Below, one piece after another: positions 60,130 through 64,000 of a DNA stretch of 64,000 bases. Origin of the DNA: Asticcacaulis sp. AC402. Lineage in GTDB: Bacteria; Pseudomonadota; Alphaproteobacteria; Caulobacterales; Caulobacteraceae. The stretch is from contig NZ_AWGC01000022.1 in assembly GCF_000495835.1 (NCBI RefSeq), forward strand, positions 1 to 64,000, read 5' to 3'. Each line of letters starts with the position of its first letter. Within the stretch, counting starts at the first letter, position 1. A program made the translations under genes and the position numbers. Below the pieces are notes generated by a model. That model made no database searches. It was given only the letters and a program-made list of their open reading frames with translations, and was not told where the DNA came from.

Positions 60130-62136
60130 ATGAGTTTTCCCGTCAAGCCCAAGGAAATCACTGTACGGGGCATTCTCCTCGGTATTCTTATCACCCTGGT
60201 GTTTACTGCAGCTCAGGTCTATCTGGGCCTGACCGTTGGTCTGACGTTTGCCACCTCGATTCCCGCAGCTGTCATTTCCATGGCGCTGTTGCAGGCCTTT
60301 CGGACGGCGACCATCCAGGAGAACAACATCGTCCAGACCATCGCCTCGGCGGCGGGAACCCTGGCCTCCGTGATCTTCGTTTTGCCTGGCCTCATCATGA
60401 TCGGTTGGTGGAAGGAGGTTCCTTTCCTGACCACCTTCGCCGCCTGCGCTATTGGTGGCATTCTGGGCGTCATGTACACCGTCCCGCTGCGTCGCGCGCT
60501 GGTGACCAAATCCACCTTGCCCTATCCTGAAGGGGTCGCCGCAGCCGAAGTCCTGAAAGTCGGCACCTCCTCGCGCGAGGGCGGCGCCGAAGGCCAGGCC
60601 GGGTTGTGGGCCGTCATTTGGGGCTCAGTGATATCAGCGGTCTATGCCGCCCTTGGCGGCGCCCGGCTGATGGCCGGCGAGGTTGCCAAGTTCTTCAAGG
60701 TTGGCAGCGGTGCAACGGGCCTTGCCGGTGAAGCTTCGCTGGCTCTGATTGGCGCCGGCCATCTGATGGGGATTACTGTCGGCATGGCCATGCTGGCCGG
60801 GCTGTTTATCGCCTGGGGCGTGGCGGTTCCCATTCTGACCAATCTGGCGCCCGTGGCCGGCCTTTCGGCCGAGGCCCAGGCGGGCGCAACCTGGGGCACC
60901 CAGGTGCGGTTCCTTGGCGCCGGCGCTATCGGTGCCGCAGCCATCTGGACACTGGGCAAGCTGCTCGGTCCGGTGACGAGCGGACTCATGGCTGCGGTAG
61001 CTGCCAACCGTGCCCAAAAGCTCGAGGGCACGAAGGTCGAGCGTGTCGACATGGACCTTCCCGTGTGGATCATGGGTCTGACGGTGCTGATCTCGCTGGT
61101 TCCGGCGGGATGGTTGCTGGCCGGCTTCCTTTCGGGTGGTCCCCTGGCCTCTGTCGCGACACCGCTGGTGATCGTTGGTGTGGGCTATATCATTGTTGCC
61201 GGCCTGTTGGCGGCGGCGGTATGTGGCTACATGGCCGGTTTGATCGGCTCTTCCAATTCGCCGGTCTCGGGGCTGGCGATCCTCAGCGTTCTGGGCGCCG
61301 CCCTTGTCGTTGGCGCCATCGGCTACGGCGTCACCGGACCGGAAACCAGCACTGCCCTCGTGGCTTTTGCACTTTTGGTCACAACCGTCGTCCTCGCCGT
61401 CGCCGTCATCGGCAATGACAATCTCCAGGACCTGAAGACTGGCCAATTGGTTGGTGCGACGCCCTGGAAGCAGCAGGTGGCCCTGGTTATTGGTGTCCTG
61501 GCCGGTTCGATGGTCGTGCCGCCTGTTCTTGAACTTCTCAACAATTCCAACGGCTTCGCTGGTGATCCCAACTATCACGGCGTGACGAATGACCCTCTGC
61601 CGGCGCCTCAGGCAACGCTTATTTCGACCCTGGCCAAGGGTGTTATCGGCGGCGATCTCGACTGGGGGCTGCTCGGTGTCGGCGTGTTGATTGGCGCGGC
61701 CCTCGTTATACTTGACATGATCTTGCGCAAAGTCAGCAAGGGGAAACTCAGCTTGCCGCCCCTGGGTGTCGGCCTGGCCATCTATTTGCCCAGTTCGGTA
61801 ACCGCGCCGGTGATTGTTGGCGCCATTGCCGGCTGGCTGTACAACCGCTTTGTCCACGGCAAGACGATCAATGGCAAGGACTGGGGTGAGACGGCAAAGC
61901 GTCTGGGTGTCCTCGTCGCTTCGGGCTTTATCGTCGGAGAGAGCCTGCTGAAGGTTGGTCTTGCCGGTATCATCGTGCTGACGGAAAATCCGGCGCCATT
62001 CGCCGGACCGTTTGCGGCCATTGCGCCGCATGAACCGGTTAACATGATCATTTCAGTCGTACTTGCCTTCCTCGGGATCCTCGGACTCTACCGGTGGGCG
62101 ATAGGACGGGCGAAAAAGGTCGACACCGGCGCCTGA
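60130..62136 (+). CDS. OPT-family oligopeptide transporter
   Basis: 668 residues with about 15 membrane helices. Family motifs: ITVRGILLGILITLVF at the start, TVGLTFATSIPAAVISMALL, NIVQTIASAAGTLASV, LPYPEGVAAAEVLK and a long loop before the C-terminal helices. Imports peptides or siderophore-like compounds by proton symport; the exact substrate is unknown. Monocistronic with a terminator after it. Confidence 0.92.
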   Translation: MSFPVKPKEITVRGILLGILITLVFTAAQVYLGLTVGLTFATSIPAAVISMALLQAFRTATIQENNIVQTIASAAGTLASVIFVLPGLIMIGWWKEVPFLTTFAACAIGGILGVMYTVPLRRALVTKSTLPYPEGVAAAEVLKVGTSSREGGAEGQAGLWAVIWGSVISAVYAALGGARLMAGEVAKFFKVGSGATGLAGEASLALIGAGHLMGITVGMAMLAGLFIAWGVAVPILTNLAPVAGLSAEAQAGATWGTQVRFLGAGAIGAAAIWTLGKLLGPVTSGLMAAVAANRAQKLEGTKVERVDMDLPVWIMGLTVLISLVPAGWLLAGFLSGGPLASVATPLVIVGVGYIIVAGLLAAAVCGYMAGLIGSSNSPVSGLAILSVLGAALVVGAIGYGVTGPETSTALVAFALLVTTVVLAVAVIGNDNLQDLKTGQLVGATPWKQQVALVIGVLAGSMVVPPVLELLNNSNGFAGDPNYHGVTNDPLPAPQATLISTLAKGVIGGDLDWGLLGVGVLIGAALVILDMILRKVSKGKLSLPPLGVGLAIYLPSSVTAPVIVGAIAGWLYNRFVHGKTINGKDWGETAKRLGVLVASGFIVGESLLKVGLAGIIVLTENPAPFAGPFAAIAPHEPVNMIISVVLAFLGILGLYRWAIGRAKKVDTGA

Positions 62137-62162
62137 TCCAACCGGATGAACAGTATGTCAAG

Positions 62163-62195
62163 GCCCCGCCGGATAACCGGCGGGGCACTTGTTTT
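62163..62195 (+). terminator. Terminator of the OPT gene
   Basis: GCCCCGCCGG / CCGGCGGGGC with a four-base loop, followed by ACTTGTTTTT. Confidence 0.88.
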
Positions 62196-62248
62196 TGACT
62201 TCCCTGTGAAAGCGAAACTGGCTAAAAGCGCCGGCAAAGGACACACCG

Positions 62249-62686
62249 ATGAGCAATGTAGAAGACCGCCCCACGATCAATCCGATCCCTGCCGACGGCA
62301 TTACCTATTTCCTGCATCCGCATCCGCGTTCGCCATTTTCCGAAGCGGTGCAGGTCGGCAATGTCCTTTACCTCTCGGCCATGATCGGCCTGGACGACAA
62401 GGGCAAACTGGCTGACGGCTTTGAAGCCGAGGTCCGCTTCATCATGAGCAATACGGCCGACATCCTGAAGCGCTACGGCCTGGGGCTCGAGCACCTCTTC
62501 AAGGCGACGGTCATGCTGACCGAAATCGACAAATGGGGCGAGTTCAACCGCCTTTACAAGACCTATTTCCACCCGGCGCAGTTGCCGGTACGCACGGCGT
62601 TCGGCGTCAGCAGCCTGGCCTATGGCGCCACGGTTGAGGTTGAGTTCTGGGCCCATGTTCCGAGTTCCCGGCCGTTGTCGGAATAA
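62249..62686 (+). CDS. RidA-family protein, second copy
   Basis: 145 residues with VLYLSAMIGLDDKG, SNTADILKRYGLGLEHLFK, VMLTEIDKWGEFN and the active-site arginine in LPVRTAFGVSSLAYGATVEVEF. Closer to the classic RidA pattern than the gene at 33635. Deaminates reactive enamines by family analogy. AAAGGACACACC precedes the ATG. Confidence 0.87.
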   Translation: MSNVEDRPTINPIPADGITYFLHPHPRSPFSEAVQVGNVLYLSAMIGLDDKGKLADGFEAEVRFIMSNTADILKRYGLGLEHLFKATVMLTEIDKWGEFNRLYKTYFHPAQLPVRTAFGVSSLAYGATVEVEFWAHVPSSRPLSE

Positions 62687-62742
62687 TTTCCGCGCTTTCT
62701 GACCTGATTGCTGTCATGGTCCCTTCTTTTAGGAGTCGCACC

Positions 62743-62877
62743 ATGGCCAAGGGTCAGAAAAAGAGCAACAAGGAAGTCCGCAAGCCCAAGAAGGAAGCGG
62801 TCAAGGTCGAGTCGATCGCAGCGACCGGCTTCACCAAGGGGCAGCAGGCGACCTTGAACAATATCAAGAAGGCTTGA
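62743..62877 (+). CDS. 44-residue very basic protein
   Basis: Sequence starts MAKGQKKSNKEVRKPKKEA and ends NNIKKA, with about 13 lysines. AGGAGTC lies eight bases before the ATG and the codon use looks coding (third-position G/C). Similar tiny Lys-rich proteins are widespread in alphaproteobacteria but uncharacterised, to my knowledge. Possible RNA or DNA binding. Too short for the usual gene-calling cut-off. Confidence 0.7.
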   Translation: MAKGQKKSNKEVRKPKKEAVKVESIAATGFTKGQQATLNNIKKA

Positions 62878-62922
62878 TTGTTCGCCCAAGAGAACTAGAG
62901 AAAAATAACGACGATCAATATC

Positions 62923-62952
62923 TTATCCTCCCCCGCAAGCGGTGGAGGATAA
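62923..62952. repeat. Core hairpin of the CCTCCCCCGCAAGCGG family
   Basis: TTATCCTCC and GGAGGATAA enclose the sequence CCCGCAAGCGGT, the same core as the large hairpin beside topA. Can also terminate the small basic protein gene. Confidence 0.75.
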
Positions 62953-62980
62953 AAACTACTGAATTTACGCATTTTTTAAG

Positions 62981-63011
62981 AAAAACCGGCGCAGATCATT
63001 CCGCGCCGGTT
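62981..63011 (-). terminator. Terminator of the lectin gene
   Basis: AACCGGCGC / GCGCCGGTT, followed on the minus strand by TTTTTCTTAAAAAAT. About 20 bases after the lectin stop. Confidence 0.85.
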
Positions 63012-63031
63012 CCGTTAGGCATATAGGGTCT

Positions 63032-64000
63032 TCAGTTCAGTTCGAACTTGCCCGCGGTAGAGCCTGAGAAGAACGACCAGTCGGTCGGCAACAAACCCTT
63101 GCTCCCCACCTTGGCGGCTTCGGTGACATCCGGCGCCGCCAATCCGTTCTTGAACCGAACGGTCAGCACCCCGGCGCCGCCGATAACGATGGTGTCTTTA
63201 TCGCCGCCGGTGATATTGCCCTGCGCATCGGCCGACAGCGACTTGCCGCCCGCACCTGTAAAATTGCCGGCTGAGTAACCCGGTGTCAGCGACAGGGTGG
63301 TAATCCCGCCGGCTTTCAGATTGTCGGCGATCTGGCTGCCGAGGGTAAACGCTCCCGACTTGGTCGCCACGGCCGGGTACCACTTCTGGTTTTCGGTCGC
63401 GGTGCATTCCCAGGCGATGACGGCTGTGCCCGGTTCTCTCAGGAACTGCAGGATGTCGGCGCACAGGTTGGCCCGGTTGCGCAGCAGGCCTTCACCGGTA
63501 AAGGTCCAGTCTTCTTCGGGCGAGCGCTTGCACGCCGCCAGTTCCAGGGGCGAGCCCTGGGCGATCGACGTCAGACACTTATCACCCTGGACGATGGCCC
63601 CGCTGTTGCCGCCCTGGAAGCGGAAGTCCTGGCCGGCGGCGCGGCTGCACACCTCGATCGAGATGGCGCCGTTGCTGCCCCTGGCTTCCAGGCACAGGCC
63701 CTGGGCGTAGTAGCTGGCGATCGACGGGATGCCGCTGACGCTTTCCGAGCGGTCAGATTTCGCTTCGCCGGCGGGTTTGTCCGCCCTGGCGATGCGGATA
63801 TTGGTCAGGAAGAATTTCTGGTTGTCGCTGGCCGCGCAATCCCAGGCAATGACCGAGGTGCCGGGATTCTTGCCGAAGTTGAGCAGGTCGGCGCACAGGC
63901 CGGCATCGCTTTTTAGCGTGCCGTCGCCTTCGAAGGTCCAGAACTGGTCCTTAGCTTCGGCGCAGGTGGTCAGTTCCAGCGGCTGGCCCTTGGCGGGCGC
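63032..64000 (-). CDS. Ricin-type beta-trefoil lectin, N-terminus beyond the window
   Basis: The minus-strand frame is open from the stop at 63032 to the right edge, so at least 322 codons, without a visible start. Two tandem ~140-residue units begin QPLELTTCAEAKDQFWTFEG and SPLELAACKRSPEEDWTFTG and share GLCADLLNF / NLCADILQF and SVIAWDC / AVIAWEC with NQKFF / NQKWY. That is the QxW-type beta-trefoil pattern with paired cysteines. A different C-terminal domain follows. Probably an exported carbohydrate-binding protein. Confidence 0.8.
   Translation of the reverse strand, partial: APAKGQPLELTTCAEAKDQFWTFEGDGTLKSDAGLCADLLNFGKNPGTSVIAWDCAASDNQKFFLTNIRIARADKPAGEAKSDRSESVSGIPSIASYYAQGLCLEARGSNGAISIEVCSRAAGQDFRFQGGNSGAIVQGDKCLTSIAQGSPLELAACKRSPEEDWTFTGEGLLRNRANLCADILQFLREPGTAVIAWECTATENQKWYPAVATKSGAFTLGSQIADNLKAGGITTLSLTPGYSAGNFTGAGGKSLSADAQGNITGGDKDTIVIGGAGVLTVRFKNGLAAPDVTEAAKVGSKGLLPTDWSFFSGSTAGKFELN

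Overview
The window reads as chromosomal DNA of an alphaproteobacterium of the Caulobacterales, most likely an Asticcacaulis- or Caulobacter-like organism. The reasons are the divK-pleD pair beside rpmG, the order rnr-topA-dprA-plsY-pyrX-pyrB followed by ruvX-gatC-gatA, an ATP12-type F1 assembly factor, a TonB-dependent receptor of the Xanthomonas/Caulobacter type, UrcA-family proteins and high GC. Genus is inferred from gene content and order only.

Layout. 0.2-2.5 kb: clpA. 2.5-6.0 kb: a patchwork of two tandem small membrane proteins, a duplicated promoter/leader, a 10-codon chimera carrying the ClpA tail, a truncated copy of the neighbouring flavin-oxidoreductase gene and a secreted-protein gene broken by an in-frame stop. 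6.0-15.1 kb: LLM oxidoreductase, a DUF4153 membrane protein, a CBS-PAS-GGDEF-EAL protein, a histidine phosphatase and HIT pair, and the overlapping operon fluC-rluC-HAD-ATP12. 15.6-25.9 kb: an accessory island, all on the minus strand: DeoR regulator, TonB receptor, sulfotransferase, two aspartyl/asparaginyl hydroxylase-like proteins with a TPR-sulfotransferase between them, and a secreted phosphodiesterase with PA14 domain. The island is bracketed by two ~610-bp direct repeats (ATP12 3' end, Mpo1-like gene, 3' end of an acyltransferase gene), so its edges can be placed to within tens of bases.

26-34 kb: Mpo1-like copy 2, DUF482 acyltransferase, secreted M20 peptidase, a J-domain membrane protein with an HscC-type Hsp70, an unrecognised secreted protein and RidA. 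34.3-37.1 kb: divK-pleD (cell-cycle and c-di-GMP control) and rpmG. 37.3-39.2 kb: cupin-AraC pair and a secreted lipocalin-like protein. 39.5-46.1 kb: rnr, topA, dprA on the minus strand. 46.4-49.2 kb: a large glycine-rich RTX protein. 49.2-55.8 kb: plsY, an inactive dihydroorotase homologue, pyrB, an ICL/PEP-mutase-like enzyme, alcohol dehydrogenase, AEC transporter and ruvX. 56-58.9 kb: twin urcA genes and gatCA. 59-64 kb: small envelope proteins, an OPT transporter, RidA, a tiny basic protein and a ricin-type lectin that runs off the right end.

The DNA is also rich in short dispersed repeats. I see at least three families: a ~140-180-bp element with two terminal hairpins (five copies, one forming the N-terminus of a HAD phosphatase), an AATCCGATAAAGTG palindrome family, and a CCTCCCCCGCAAGCGG hairpin family. 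No tRNA, rRNA, CRISPR array, transposase or integrase gene was recognised. The most novel-looking content is the island at 15.6-25.9 kb and the recurrent pattern of accessory DNA sitting between duplicated ends of core genes.
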